Shown one piece after another: positions 23,683 through 31,146 of a stretch of DNA of 31,442 nt (within the stretch, counting starts at the first letter, position 1; each line of letters begins with the position of its first letter). The notes under the pieces were generated by a model that saw nothing but the letters and a program-made list of their open reading frames with translations, was not told the origin of the DNA and ran no database searches. The translations under genes were made by a program, and so were the position numbers. This stretch comes from Bacillota bacterium (GTDB lineage: Bacteria > Bacillota > Clostridia > Lachnospirales > Lachnospiraceae): assembly GCA_023387655.1 (NCBI GenBank), contig JAEWHR010000220.1:1-31442 (forward strand), written 5' to 3'.

Positions 23683-24408
23683 ATGAAAGAGCAATTATAT
23701 ACCATACCAGTAAATGATGCGTTTGATAAAGATTGTGAATGCCCTATTTGTGAGATGTATGAAACTCTACAAAAAAATGCAATAGATTTTACCATGGGAC
23801 CTAGCTATATGGAGGATGATGTACGTATGGTAACGGATGAGATTGGTTTTTGCTCCAATCATATCAAGTTACTGTATGAGAATCAGAACCGCCTTGGATT
23901 AGCATTGATGCTTAAAACACATATGGATCGCTCAATCAAAGAGGTAGAAAAGCTGTTACAGCAAAAGCAATCGATTGGTGGAGGCTTCTTTAAGAAAAAA
24001 GAAGGATTTCATCCAGTTATAGATTATACAAGAAGTTTAGAACATTCCTGTTTTGTTTGTAATAAAATACGGGGGATGTTTGAACTTTATATTGCTTCCT
24101 TATTCTATCTTTATCGAAAAGAGGATGAATTTAAAAAGAAGTTCCGTTCATCGAAAGGATTTTGTACCAAGCATTTTGGTATGCTGTATAATTTGGCAGA
24201 GAAGCACTTAAATGGGGGAACGTTAGAAGAATTTCGTACCGATTTAGCAACTCTTTACGTAGATAATATGAAGCGTGTCAGAGATGACTTAGAATGGTTT
24301 ACAGATAAATTTGATTATCGTTATGTCAATGAACCGTGGAAGAATTCAAAAGATGCTCTTCCAAGAACAATCAGAAAGACAAATAGTGTTTCTGTGGAAG
24401 ATAAATAA
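23683..24408 (+). CDS. DUF6062-like protein with a duplicated CxxC...CxxH motif
   Basis: 241 residues, start after TGAGGTTG. Two copies of the same ligand pattern are visible: Cys20, Cys23, Cys57, His60 and Cys123, Cys126, Cys161, His164, with 34 and 35 residues between the second and third ligands. The surrounding sequence is also related: F-C-S-N-H-I-K-L-L-Y versus F-C-T-K-H-F-G-M-L-Y. This indicates two zinc-binding helical modules made by internal duplication. It resembles the DUF6062 family of Lachnospiraceae, from memory. The neighbour upstream (61 bp) is the four-cysteine DUF2225-type protein, so the two may work together. No function known. Confidence 0.82.
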   Translation: MKEQLYTIPVNDAFDKDCECPICEMYETLQKNAIDFTMGPSYMEDDVRMVTDEIGFCSNHIKLLYENQNRLGLALMLKTHMDRSIKEVEKLLQQKQSIGGGFFKKKEGFHPVIDYTRSLEHSCFVCNKIRGMFELYIASLFYLYRKEDEFKKKFRSSKGFCTKHFGMLYNLAEKHLNGGTLEEFRTDLATLYVDNMKRVRDDLEWFTDKFDYRYVNEPWKNSKDALPRTIRKTNSVSVEDK

Positions 24409-24448
24409 TGGATAAGACTGAATTGTTCGGAATAAGATAAAACGATAT

Positions 24449-24522
24449 GGATTAAATTCAAAAGGATTAATTCAAAAGGATTAAATTCAAAAGGATTAAA
24501 TTCAAAAGGATTAATACTAAAA
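24449..24522. repeat. Five tandem copies of a 15-bp unit after the DUF6062-like gene
   Basis: GGATTAAATTCAAAA-type units begin at 24449, 24464 (14 bp), 24478, 24493 and 24508; the last is diverged. It lies 41 bp after the stop codon and before the hairpin that ends the unit. Confidence 0.85.
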
Positions 24523-24548
24523 GAAAGTAAAGATTGACTCAATTATAA

Positions 24549-24621
24549 AAAGTGAGGATAAACAAAAGTTCCAGGAGATTATAAAGTATCACTCAGGATG
24601 CATTTTGTTTGTCCTCACTTT
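24549..24621. terminator. Long hairpin between convergent genes
   Basis: Arms 24549-24567 and 24603-24621 pair over 19 bp with one G-T pair (core GTGAGGATAAAC), around a 35-nt loop. The genes on either side converge (DUF6062-like rightward, VanZ-like leftward), so a bidirectional terminator is likely although the flanking T-runs are short. Confidence 0.65.
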
Positions 24622-24702
24622 ATGTAAGAAGAATGTTGGTTGAAACTTTGTTTCCATGATGTTTTGTAATGATAATTAAAGTGACATACTAAGGCAAGGA
24701 AC

Positions 24703-25389
24703 TTATGAAATCCAATGAAGCTTTTGAAAGAGAATTTTAAAAATTTGTAATTTACATAGAGTAAAGGCGATAAAAGCTCCACAAAGATTTAAAATCAAGT
24801 CATCAATATCTAGAATACCTAGGTTTGTAATAAATTGTGCTAATTCGATAACAACGATAATAAAAAACATAACAATAGCGAAGGATAAAAATTTACGAAG
24901 CTTTGGAAATAATACTGGTAGAAAAAATCCCATTGGTGAAAATGCAAGCAAATTGCCGAAAATATTAGTATTTATAATAACAGGTTCTAAGGAATCTGAA
25001 TTTTTATAATAGCTTATTATAGTATGAAATGGTATAAAATTTGTACCTGATATAAGTCGTTGTTTGATATTACTGGTAAAGGCATATTCATAGAAGAAAT
25101 TTCTGCTTGTAAAAAGTAAGTTCAGTAATATGAAGCAATAAAACACAAAAATAAGCCATAAACCGGTTCTCATAGAATGCCGTTTCCATGTTATATCTTC
25201 AAAAGAACTAGAGAGAAGTGATGAAGCTAACAATGAGAGTAGGGTGATACTAAAGAGACCTAAAAAGATTCCTCCTGCGTCGTATCTTACACGAAAGCTA
25301 AGAATCTCAATAGCACTAACGAGGATAAGTCCAAGACAGAGTAAACCCAAAATTGCAGAAAAACTGCGTTTCAATATTTTTATAACCAT
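24703..25389 (-). CDS. VanZ-like membrane protein
   Basis: 228 residues, start at 25389 after GAGGAAA. Five to six hydrophobic segments: about 10-28, 40-60, 76-94, 138-158, 168-186 and 198-214. The VanZ core is present: F-I-P-F at 118-121, N-I-F-G-N-L-L-A-F-S-P-M-G-F (142-155), I-E-L-A-Q-F (181-186) and D-I-D-D-L-I-L-N-L-C-G (194-204). Members occur alone or in glycopeptide-resistance clusters; here no van genes are present, so resistance is not implied. Stand-alone gene facing a terminator-like hairpin. Confidence 0.87.
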   Translation of the reverse strand: MVIKILKRSFSAILGLLCLGLILVSAIEILSFRVRYDAGGIFLGLFSITLLSLLASSLLSSSFEDITWKRHSMRTGLWLIFVFYCFILLNLLFTSRNFFYEYAFTSNIKQRLISGTNFIPFHTIISYYKNSDSLEPVIINTNIFGNLLAFSPMGFFLPVLFPKLRKFLSFAIVMFFIIVVIELAQFITNLGILDIDDLILNLCGAFIAFTLCKLQIFKILFQKLHWIS

Positions 25390-25679
25390 GTTGTTTCCTC
25401 ACAATCATATGCATTAGTTATTTTTTTGGATATTTAACCAATTGTTTTGCTAATATAAGGTATGTAAAGTAGTTTCTATGTAAACAATTATAACATGGTT
25501 ACTTTCTAATGTAAATTCATAGAGACTATCCTATCAGAAAGATATAGATTAAAGGTATTTGGTTAGAGAGTATACTGGAAAAAAACATGAAAAAGTGTAA
25601 AAAAGTGAGAATATAAGAGAATACAAGAGTATATACTAGATAAGTAAGGATTTTAAAAGGATTTGATTAAAAAAAGAAG

Positions 25680-25708
25680 TTGCACATTGAAGTAAAATTT
25701 ACTAATAT
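25680..25708 (+). promoter_or_regulatory. groESL promoter
   Basis: TTGCAC at 25680-25685 and TAATAT at 25703-25708 with a 17-bp spacer. The start point, near 25715, falls just before the CIRCE element. The gap upstream, 25390-25679, contains no other feature I can support. Confidence 0.75.
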
Positions 25709-25719
25709 ATAGTCAACCG

Positions 25720-25746
25720 TTAGCACTCAAACAGAGTGAGTGCTAA
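25720..25746. promoter_or_regulatory. CIRCE element (HrcA operator)
   Basis: TTAGCACTC (25720-25728) and GAGTGCTAA (25738-25746) with a 9-bp spacer match the CIRCE consensus exactly. It sits just downstream of the promoter, where HrcA blocks transcription until heat shock. hrcA itself is not in the window. Confidence 0.97.
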
Positions 25747-25783
25747 TAACTGGTATCAAACAGTATTAAAGGAGGAAATAAAT

Positions 25784-26071
25784 ATGAGATTAGTGCCATT
25801 AGGAGACAAGGTTGTATTGAAGCAACTCGTAGCAGAAGAAACTACAAAGTCAGGTATCGTGTTACCTGGTCAGGCAAAAGAAAAACCACAACAAGCAGAG
25901 GTTGTTGCAGTTGGTCCTGGTGGAATGGTAGATGGAAAAGAAGTTACCATGCAGGTGAAAGTTGGCGACAAAGTTATTTATTCCAAATATGCTGGAACAG
26001 AAGTTAAATTAGAGGAAGAAGAATTTATCGTTGTAAAACAAAACGATATCGTAGCAATCGTAGCAGAATAG
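25784..26071 (+). CDS. groES: Co-chaperonin GroES
   Basis: Start at 25784 after AAAGGAGG, 95 residues, the standard length; an in-frame ATG at 25736 would overlap the CIRCE element. The seven-subunit lid of the GroEL chamber. It has the N-terminal M-R-L-V-P-L-G-D-K-V, the mobile GroEL-binding loop at about 18-33 with S-G-I-V-L-P, and the C-terminal strand D-I-V-A-I-V. First gene of the heat-shock operon; groEL follows after 90 bp. Confidence 0.97.
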   Translation: MRLVPLGDKVVLKQLVAEETTKSGIVLPGQAKEKPQQAEVVAVGPGGMVDGKEVTMQVKVGDKVIYSKYAGTEVKLEEEEFIVVKQNDIVAIVAE

Positions 26072-26161
26072 GACGGATAAGGATACGATACGATTTCGTT
26101 ACTTATTGAACGTGGAAATAGAAACAGATAAATAGAATGAAAACGATGGAGGATTACAAAT

Positions 26162-27787
26162 ATGGCTAAGGATATTAAATATAGTGCAGACGCTAGAGTA
26201 GCTATGGAAGCTGGCGTAAATAAGTTAGCAAATACAGTAAAAGTAACTCTAGGACCAAAGGGAAGAAACGTAGTTCTTGATAAGTCTTTTGGTGCACCAT
26301 TAATCACAAACGATGGTGTTACTATCGCGAAAGAAATAGAATTAGAAGATGCATTCGAGAATATGGGTGCTCAGCTTGTAAAGGAGGTTGCTACAAAGAC
26401 AAATGATGTAGCAGGTGATGGTACAACAACAGCAACAGTTCTTGCTCAAGCAATGATCAATGAAGGTATGAAGAATCTTGCAGCTGGGGCAAATCCTATT
26501 ATTTTAAGAAGAGGTATGCAGAAAGCTACTGATTGTGCGGTAGAAGCGATCAGCAGTATGAGCTCAACTATTAATGGAAAAGATCAGATTGCAAAAGTTG
26601 CAGCAATCTCTGCTGGTGATGAGTCTGTAGGCGAGATGGTTGCTGATGCTATGGAAAAGGTGAGCAATGATGGTGTTATTACCATTGAAGAATCTAAGAC
26701 CATGCAGACAGAACTTGATTTAGTAGAGGGTATGCAGTTTGATCGTGGATATGTTTCCGCTTACATGGCAACTGACATGGATAAAATGGAAGCAAACCTT
26801 GATAATCCATATATTTTAATCACAGACAAGAAGATTAGCAATATTCAGGAAATCCTTCCAGTACTTGAGCAGATTGTACAGAGTGGTTCTAGATTATTAA
26901 TCATCGCTGAAGATATCGAAGGTGAAGCGTTAACAACTTTAGTAATCAATAAGTTAAGAGGTACATTTACTGTTGTAGGTGTTAAGGCTCCTGGCTATGG
27001 TGATAGAAGAAAAGCGATGTTACAGGATATCGCTATTTTAACTGGTGGTACTGTAATCTCTGACGAACTTGGTCTTGATTTAAAAGAAACTACATTAGAT
27101 CAGCTTGGTCGTGCTAAATCCGTTAAGGTTCAGAAAGAAAATACAATCATCGTTGATGGTGAAGGAAATAAAGCAGAGATCGAAGCAAGAATTGCTCAGA
27201 TTAAGGCTCAGATTGTTGAAACAACTTCAGAATTTGATAAAGAAAAATTACAGGAGAGACTTGCGAAACTTGCAGGTGGTGTAGCTGTAATTCGTGTTGG
27301 TGCTGCAACAGAGACTGAGATGAAAGAGAAGAAGCTTCGTATGGAAGATGCCCTAGCAGCAACAAGAGCAGCTGTTGAAGAAGGTATTATCGCAGGTGGC
27401 GGATCTGCTTATATCCATGCTTCTAAGGAAGTTGCAAAACTTGCAACTAAGCTTGAGGGTGATGAGAAAACTGGTGCTCAGATTATCTTAAAGGCATTAG
27501 AAGCTCCATTATCCTGCATCGCTCAGAACGCAGGTTTAGAAGGTGCAGTTATTGTAAATAAAGTGAAAGAAAAGAAACCTGGTGTTGGTTTCAATGCTTT
27601 AACAGAGAAGTATGTTGACATGGTGGAAGATGGAATTCTTGATCCTTCTAAGGTTACAAGAAGTGCTCTTCAGAATGCAACAAGCGTTGCTTCTACTTTC
27701 TTAACAACCGAAGCAGCAGTTGCATCTATTAAAGAGGCAGCTCCAGCTATGCCAGCAGGCGGCCCTGGCGGAATGGGTATGATGTAA
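26162..27787 (+). CDS. groEL: Chaperonin GroEL
   Basis: 541 residues after GGAGG. Fourteen-subunit ATP-driven folding chamber of the cytoplasm. The ATP site is intact: L-G-P-K-G-R-N (30-36), N-D-G-V-T-I-A-K (50-57) and GDGTTTAT (85-92) with Asp86. The GGM-type C-terminal tail is short (G-G-P-G-G-M-G-M-M). Its codon choice is visibly more biased than its neighbours, as expected for a highly expressed gene. Co-transcribed with groES under the CIRCE element and closed by a strong terminator. Confidence 0.98.
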   Translation: MAKDIKYSADARVAMEAGVNKLANTVKVTLGPKGRNVVLDKSFGAPLITNDGVTIAKEIELEDAFENMGAQLVKEVATKTNDVAGDGTTTATVLAQAMINEGMKNLAAGANPIILRRGMQKATDCAVEAISSMSSTINGKDQIAKVAAISAGDESVGEMVADAMEKVSNDGVITIEESKTMQTELDLVEGMQFDRGYVSAYMATDMDKMEANLDNPYILITDKKISNIQEILPVLEQIVQSGSRLLIIAEDIEGEALTTLVINKLRGTFTVVGVKAPGYGDRRKAMLQDIAILTGGTVISDELGLDLKETTLDQLGRAKSVKVQKENTIIVDGEGNKAEIEARIAQIKAQIVETTSEFDKEKLQERLAKLAGGVAVIRVGAATETEMKEKKLRMEDALAATRAAVEEGIIAGGGSAYIHASKEVAKLATKLEGDEKTGAQIILKALEAPLSCIAQNAGLEGAVIVNKVKEKKPGVGFNALTEKYVDMVEDGILDPSKVTRSALQNATSVASTFLTTEAAVASIKEAAPAMPAGGPGGMGMM

Positions 27788-27822
27788 TATAAAGTTAAAG
27801 AGTGTAAAAGCTCTTTAAATGC

Positions 27823-27889
27823 GAGAACATCGGAATGATTCTAAAAGCCTATAGCTTTTAAGGGATGGTTTCGATGTTCTCTTTTTATA
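27823..27889 (+). terminator. groESL terminator
   Basis: GAGAACATCG (27823-27832) pairs with CGATGTTCTC (27872-27881), an inner stem TAAAAGC/GCTTTTA is possible, and TTTTTAT follows. A smaller hairpin, TTAAAGAG/CTCTTTAA (27795-27818), precedes it. Confidence 0.9.
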
Positions 27890-27893
27890 CATA

Positions 27894-28030
27894 GAGATCG
27901 CTTTTTATTATTTAGGAGATCGTGTTTTATTATTTATAGAGATTGCTTTTTATTATTTATAGAGATCGTGTTTTATTATTTATAGAGAGCGCTTTTTATT
28001 ATTTATAAAGATTGCTTTTATTAAAAAGAA
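27894..28030. repeat. Six tandem 22-23 bp repeats after the groESL terminator
   Basis: Units GAGATCGCTTTTTATTATT and variants begin at 27894, 27916, 27939, 27962, 27985 and 28008. Units 1, 3 and 5 carry CGCTTTTT or TGCTTTTT, while 2 and 4 carry CGTGTTTT, so a 46-bp two-unit block was duplicated. Stop codons and A/T runs exclude coding. Same period as the array at 10701 but unrelated sequence. Confidence 0.88.
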
Positions 28031-28073
28031 TCCAATTATTTACGCATAATGTATTGTAAATTAGCTTTATTCC

Positions 28074-28121
28074 TTAAAAGATAATAAAGTCCTTTATCTT
28101 TTAAAGAAAATTTAGTATAAT
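28074..28121 (+). promoter_or_regulatory. Inverted repeat and TATAAT box before the DUF6106-like gene
   Basis: TTAAAAGAT (28074-28082) and ATCTTTTAA (28096-28104) are perfect arms, with a nested AAAG/CTTT. A TATAAT box follows at 28116-28121; the right arm occupies the -35 region, where no TTGACA is seen. Likely promoter, possibly activator-dependent. Confidence 0.4.
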
Positions 28122-28211
28122 AAAATAAAGTAAGGGATCGTGATTTCTCCTATCCGTAAGATGCTTTAGGGGATTTCATACGGAATAATTGATTTAGGAG
28201 GATTAGTTGAT

Positions 28212-28721
28212 ATGAATGAATCTTACGCAGAAGCTGGCGTGAAAAGGAAAAAATCAGCAACGACGCTTATGATTCAAATTGCTGCGGTATTTGGGATTAT
28301 CGTTGTGTTCTTTGTTGGAGGAGTGATTTTAGGTAACATTGCTACTTTTATAGCTTCAGTGCTAGTAGTGCTATGTGTTTTATTTTTTCCAAGAATGAAC
28401 TCAATTGAATATGAATATGTATTTTGTGATGGTCAGTTAGATTTTGACAAGATTATGGGGAATGCAAAGAGAAAAACAGTTCTTCGTATTGATTTTGATA
28501 AAGTTGAGATAATGGCTCCTGTAAAATCACATTCATTGGATAGTTTTAATCATATCCAACAGTTAAAATTGAAGGATTTCTCGTCACAAAACCCAGAAGC
28601 TAAAGTTTATGCGATTATTGTTCGTCATAATAATGAAATAAGTAAGATTTTGTTTGAGCCAAATGAGAAGATGATTGCGTGCATTAAGCAAAAGGCTCCT
28701 CGTAAAGTGGTTGAAATATAA
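28212..28721 (+). CDS. Small membrane protein with a C-terminal PH-like domain, DUF6106-like
   Basis: 169 residues after AGGAGG. Residues 17-38 and 42-60 are two hydrophobic helices separated by a glycine-rich turn. The remaining part, from F-P-R-M-N-S-I-E-Y-E-Y onward, is beta-rich and ends in a helix, a layout like YcxB/PH-type membrane proteins; it contains F-C-D-G-Q-L-D-F-D-K-I and R-K-T-V-L-R-I-D-F-D-K. I associate this pattern with the DUF6106 family of Lachnospiraceae, from memory. Function unknown. Monocistronic, with a terminator 42 bp after the stop. Confidence 0.75.
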   Translation: MNESYAEAGVKRKKSATTLMIQIAAVFGIIVVFFVGGVILGNIATFIASVLVVLCVLFFPRMNSIEYEYVFCDGQLDFDKIMGNAKRKTVLRIDFDKVEIMAPVKSHSLDSFNHIQQLKLKDFSSQNPEAKVYAIIVRHNNEISKILFEPNEKMIACIKQKAPRKVVEI

Positions 28722-28762
28722 TCCTATTACATAGGATATAATTTTATATTGAGATTGTTAAG

Positions 28763-28799
28763 AGATGGTTAATACAAAGCGTTTTAGCCATCTTTTTTT
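28763..28799 (+). terminator. Terminator after the DUF6106-like gene
   Basis: AGATGGTTAA (28763-28772) pairs with TTAGCCATCT (28784-28793) with one G-T pair, followed by T6-T7. A smaller hairpin ATCCTA/TAGGAT lies just upstream near the stop codon. Confidence 0.85.
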
Positions 28800-28848
28800 A
28801 ATTAATTAGGAAATTACTCCGCGAGCAATCTCCTAGTTAATAAAAAAA
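28794..28848. repeat. Long imperfect palindrome using the terminator's T-run
   Basis: The T-run at 28794-28799 pairs with A28843-28848, TTAATTAGGA (28802-28811) with TCCTAGTTAA (28831-28840), and inside ATT and CTC pair with AAT and GAG around a CGC loop. It is close to a perfect 55-nt cruciform with single symmetric mismatches. It directly overlaps the U-tract of the preceding terminator, so the two structures compete. Confidence 0.7.
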
Positions 28849-28862
28849 CTCTCCGAGGGATG

Positions 28863-28934
28863 CGCACTCCGATGACGATTCGGCGCGACAAAGTGGCATC
28901 GCCCTGAATTTGTTGATTCGCGAAGCCACTTTGT
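28863..28934. ncRNA. GC-richer double hairpin of unknown type upstream of guaB
   Basis: Two adjacent stems with no base between them. First: CGC (28863-28865) with GCG (28885-28887), and CCGA with TCGG around a 7-nt loop. Second: ACAAAGTGGC (28888-28897) with GCCACTTTGT (28925-28934), extended after an A-A mismatch by TCGC/GCGA, with a 17-nt loop. Local GC is clearly higher than the flanks. No known RNA family was recognised; a dispersed repeat element or untranslated RNA are both possible, so the RNA type is a tentative label. Confidence 0.35.
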
Positions 28935-28994
28935 TCTTTGTATAAAATATACCGTAATTATATCAATTATAGTGTATAGGACGAAGCAAGGTTA

Positions 28995-29023
28995 TTGACA
29001 ATGGCTCTTTGCTACGTTAAAAC
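28995..29023 (+). promoter_or_regulatory. Possible upstream promoter of guaB
   Basis: TTGACA at 28995-29000, then TAAAAC at 29018-29023 after 17 bp. The -35 is perfect, the -10 poor. Its TATTGACAAT context is repeated at the stronger promoter 70 bp downstream. Confidence 0.35.
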
Positions 29024-29064
29024 AGTAGTGTATTGCTAAAAAATATTAAGTTCTCTCAAAGGTA

Positions 29065-29093
29065 TTGACAATATTCTTAAAAATGAGTATACT
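29065..29093 (+). promoter_or_regulatory. Strong promoter upstream of guaB
   Basis: TTGACA (29065-29070) and TATACT (29088-29093) with a 17-bp spacer. Transcription should start near 29100, which is 15 nt before a terminator-type hairpin and about 183 nt before guaB. Confidence 0.8.
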
Positions 29094-29114
29094 TGTGAAA
29101 ATTATTACTGTCCG

Positions 29115-29160
29115 CAGGCAGAAGATTCAGGTAGTTTCGAATCTTTTGGCTGATTTTTTA
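29115..29160 (+). terminator. Intrinsic terminator in the guaB leader
   Basis: CAGGCAGAAGATTC (29115-29128) pairs with GAATCTTTTGGCTG (29139-29152) with one mismatch and one G-T pair, a 10-nt loop, and A-T6 right after. It lies between the strong promoter and guaB, so it either ends a short RNA of about 60 nt or attenuates guaB. Confidence 0.75.
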
Positions 29161-29187
29161 TAATCTACGGGCTGGTTTTATCTACGC

Positions 29188-29237
29188 CAAACGGAGTAAG
29201 TATGATTCTTAATGGATACAATACTTACGTACGTTTG
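29188..29237 (+). promoter_or_regulatory. Second leader hairpin before guaB
   Basis: CAAACG (29188-29193) pairs with CGTTTG (29232-29237), and after a 2x3 internal loop GTAAGTAT (29196-29203) pairs with ATACTTAC (29221-29228), 17-nt loop. It ends 33 nt before the GAGG ribosome site and has no U-tract. It could be an RNA-stabilising or regulatory element. Confidence 0.55.
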
Positions 29238-29282
29238 ATACCAAAATAAAGAATTTACTATAAAGAAAGTGAGGATATTGAG

Positions 29283-30737
29283 ATGGGAGCAATTATCGGT
29301 GAAGGAATTACCTTTGATGATGTTCTGCTTGTACCGGCGTATTCGGAAGTGATACCAAATCAGGTTGACCTTTCTACACATTTAACCAAAAAAATTAAAT
29401 TAAATATTCCTATGATGAGTGCAGGAATGGATACGGTTACGGAACATCGCATGGCTATTGCTATGGCAAGACAGGGTGGTATAGGTGTTATTCATAAGAA
29501 TATGTCTATCGAAAGTCAAGCGGAGGAAGTAGACAAGGTAAAGCGTTCAGAGAACGGAGTTATTACTGACCCATTTTCATTATCTCCTGAACATACATTA
29601 CATGATGCGGATGAATTAATGGCAAAATACCGCATCTCCGGTGTACCTATTACAGAAGGTAAAAAGTTGGTGGGTATCATTACAAACCGTGATTTAAAGT
29701 TTGAGACAGATTTCGGGAAAAAAATTAAAGAATCCATGACAAGTGAAGGTCTTATTACTGCAAAAGAAGGTGTTACCTTAGAAGAAGCAAAGAAAATTCT
29801 TGGACAAGCAAGAAAAGAAAAACTTCCAATTGTTGACGAATACGGTAACTTAAAAGGACTTATTACAATCAAGGATATTGAAAAAACAATTAAATATCCA
29901 TTAGCAGCAAAGGATTCTATGGGTAGACTTCTTTGTGCAGCAGGTGTCGGTGTAACAGCAAATATTCTTGACCGTGTTGATGCTTTAGTGAACGCTAAAG
30001 TAGATGCCATCGTTATTGATACTGCTCATGGACATTCTGCAAATGTTATTAAGGTTGTAAAGATGGTTCGTGAAGCTCATCCAGAACTTCAAATTATCGC
30101 TGGTAATGTTGCAACTGGTGAAGCAACGAAAGCTTTAATTGAAGCAGGAGTAGACTGTGTTAAGGTTGGTATCGGACCAGGTTCTATCTGTACGACACGT
30201 GTTGTTGCAGGAATTGGTGTTCCTCAGGTTACAGCAATTATGGATTCTTACCGTGTAGCGAAGGAATATGGTATTCCAATTATCGCTGATGGTGGTATTA
30301 AGTATTCAGGAGATATTACAAAAGCAATTGCAGCAGGTGCAAATGTTTGTATGATGGGTAGTATCTTTGCCGGATGTGATGAAAGCCCAGGAACATTTGA
30401 ATTATTCCAAGGTAGAAAATACAAAGTATACCGTGGAATGGGATCAATTGCAGCCATGGAAAATGGAAGTAAGGATCGTTATTTCCAAGCGGATGCTAAG
30501 AAATTAGTTCCAGAAGGTGTTGAAGGTCGTGTAGCATACAAAGGAACTGTGGAAGATACGGTATTCCAGTTAATGGGCGGTCTTCGTTCTGGTATGGGTT
30601 ACTGTGGAGCTAAAGATATTGAAACTTTAAAGGAGACAGGACGTTTTGTTAAGATTTCCGCTGCTTCCTTAAAGGAAAGTCATCCACATGATATTCATAT
30701 TACCAAAGAAGCTCCAAACTATAGTGTAGATGAGTAG
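29283..30737 (+). CDS. guaB: Inosine-5'-monophosphate dehydrogenase
   Basis: 484 residues, start after GAGG. Oxidises IMP to XMP with NAD, the committed step to GMP, in the cytoplasm. The TIM barrel starts with F-D-D-V-L-L-V-P-A and continues after two CBS domains (about 95-205) that sense adenine and guanine nucleotides. The catalytic loop GPGSICTTR contains Cys303, with G-I-G-V-P-Q behind it; the phosphate-binding A-D-G-G-I-K-Y-S-G-D and M-G-S-I-F-A-G and the flap Y-R-G-M-G-S follow in order. Complete and normal length. The leader holds a promoter, a terminator and a further hairpin, so regulation before translation is likely. Confidence 0.98.
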   Translation: MGAIIGEGITFDDVLLVPAYSEVIPNQVDLSTHLTKKIKLNIPMMSAGMDTVTEHRMAIAMARQGGIGVIHKNMSIESQAEEVDKVKRSENGVITDPFSLSPEHTLHDADELMAKYRISGVPITEGKKLVGIITNRDLKFETDFGKKIKESMTSEGLITAKEGVTLEEAKKILGQARKEKLPIVDEYGNLKGLITIKDIEKTIKYPLAAKDSMGRLLCAAGVGVTANILDRVDALVNAKVDAIVIDTAHGHSANVIKVVKMVREAHPELQIIAGNVATGEATKALIEAGVDCVKVGIGPGSICTTRVVAGIGVPQVTAIMDSYRVAKEYGIPIIADGGIKYSGDITKAIAAGANVCMMGSIFAGCDESPGTFELFQGRKYKVYRGMGSIAAMENGSKDRYFQADAKKLVPEGVEGRVAYKGTVEDTVFQLMGGLRSGMGYCGAKDIETLKETGRFVKISAASLKESHPHDIHITKEAPNYSVDE

Positions 30738-30796
30738 TATTCTAACTATACATCGATAGAATTTTACGATACAAAAAATATCTATTTTCAAAATAA

Positions 30797-30860
30797 AAAA
30801 GCATGCTGGAAAGATAAGAAGACGAAGCTTTGTCAGAATATCTTTCTAGCATGCTTTTCT
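30797..30860. terminator. Terminator after guaB
   Basis: A 20-bp stem with one G-T pair, arms 30797-30816 and 30839-30858 (core AGCATGCT), loop 22 nt. A-run on the left and TTTT on the right make it effective in both directions. Confidence 0.88.
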
Positions 30861-30983
30861 AATGATTGCAATCTAAGATATTGTATGAAATAATAGAAGA
30901 AACTTCAACTTAAAATGTGGAGAAAAATGATTTAAAATAGAAATGAATTGGCAAATATAAAAATTAAAAAGGAGGACAATAAT

Positions 30984-31103
30984 GTGTTAACAGAGAAAGA
31001 ATGGAGAGAAAGAAAAAGGAAAATACTTAGAATAAAACAATATACCGTCATTGGGCTTGCTGTTGTAATCTTAATTGTTTTACTTTTAATTATTTTTACA
31101 TAA
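30984..31103 (+). CDS. 39-residue single-pass membrane peptide
   Basis: A strong AAAGGAGG (30968-30975) lies eight bases before GTG 30984. The ATG two bases earlier, in another frame, reads only two codons before a stop, so GTG is the usable start. The product begins M-L-T-E-K-E-W-R-E-R-K-R-K, highly charged, followed by an all-hydrophobic helix (about 21-38) to the end. Orientation should be N-terminus in the cytoplasm. It resembles many small membrane-bound peptides, but I recognise no family. Confidence 0.55.
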   Translation: MLTEKEWRERKRKILRIKQYTVIGLAVVILIVLLLIIFT

Positions 31104-31146
31104 ATGATAGGTTATTAATAAAGTTTTATTGTGTAAGAAGGTTCTA

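Noticed and set aside
24703..25389. Glycopeptide resistance locus
   Set aside because: Only a VanZ-like gene is present; no vanA/B-type ligase, vanH, vanX, vanR or vanS genes are nearby.
29100..29282. Purine or other known riboswitch before guaB
   Set aside because: The conserved loop and junction sequences of purine, PRPP/ppGpp and ZTP riboswitches are not found; only unassigned hairpins are visible.
29516..30010. 164-residue leftward open frame
   Set aside because: It lies wholly opposite guaB, has no ribosome site and no recognisable motifs; its openness follows from guaB codon use.
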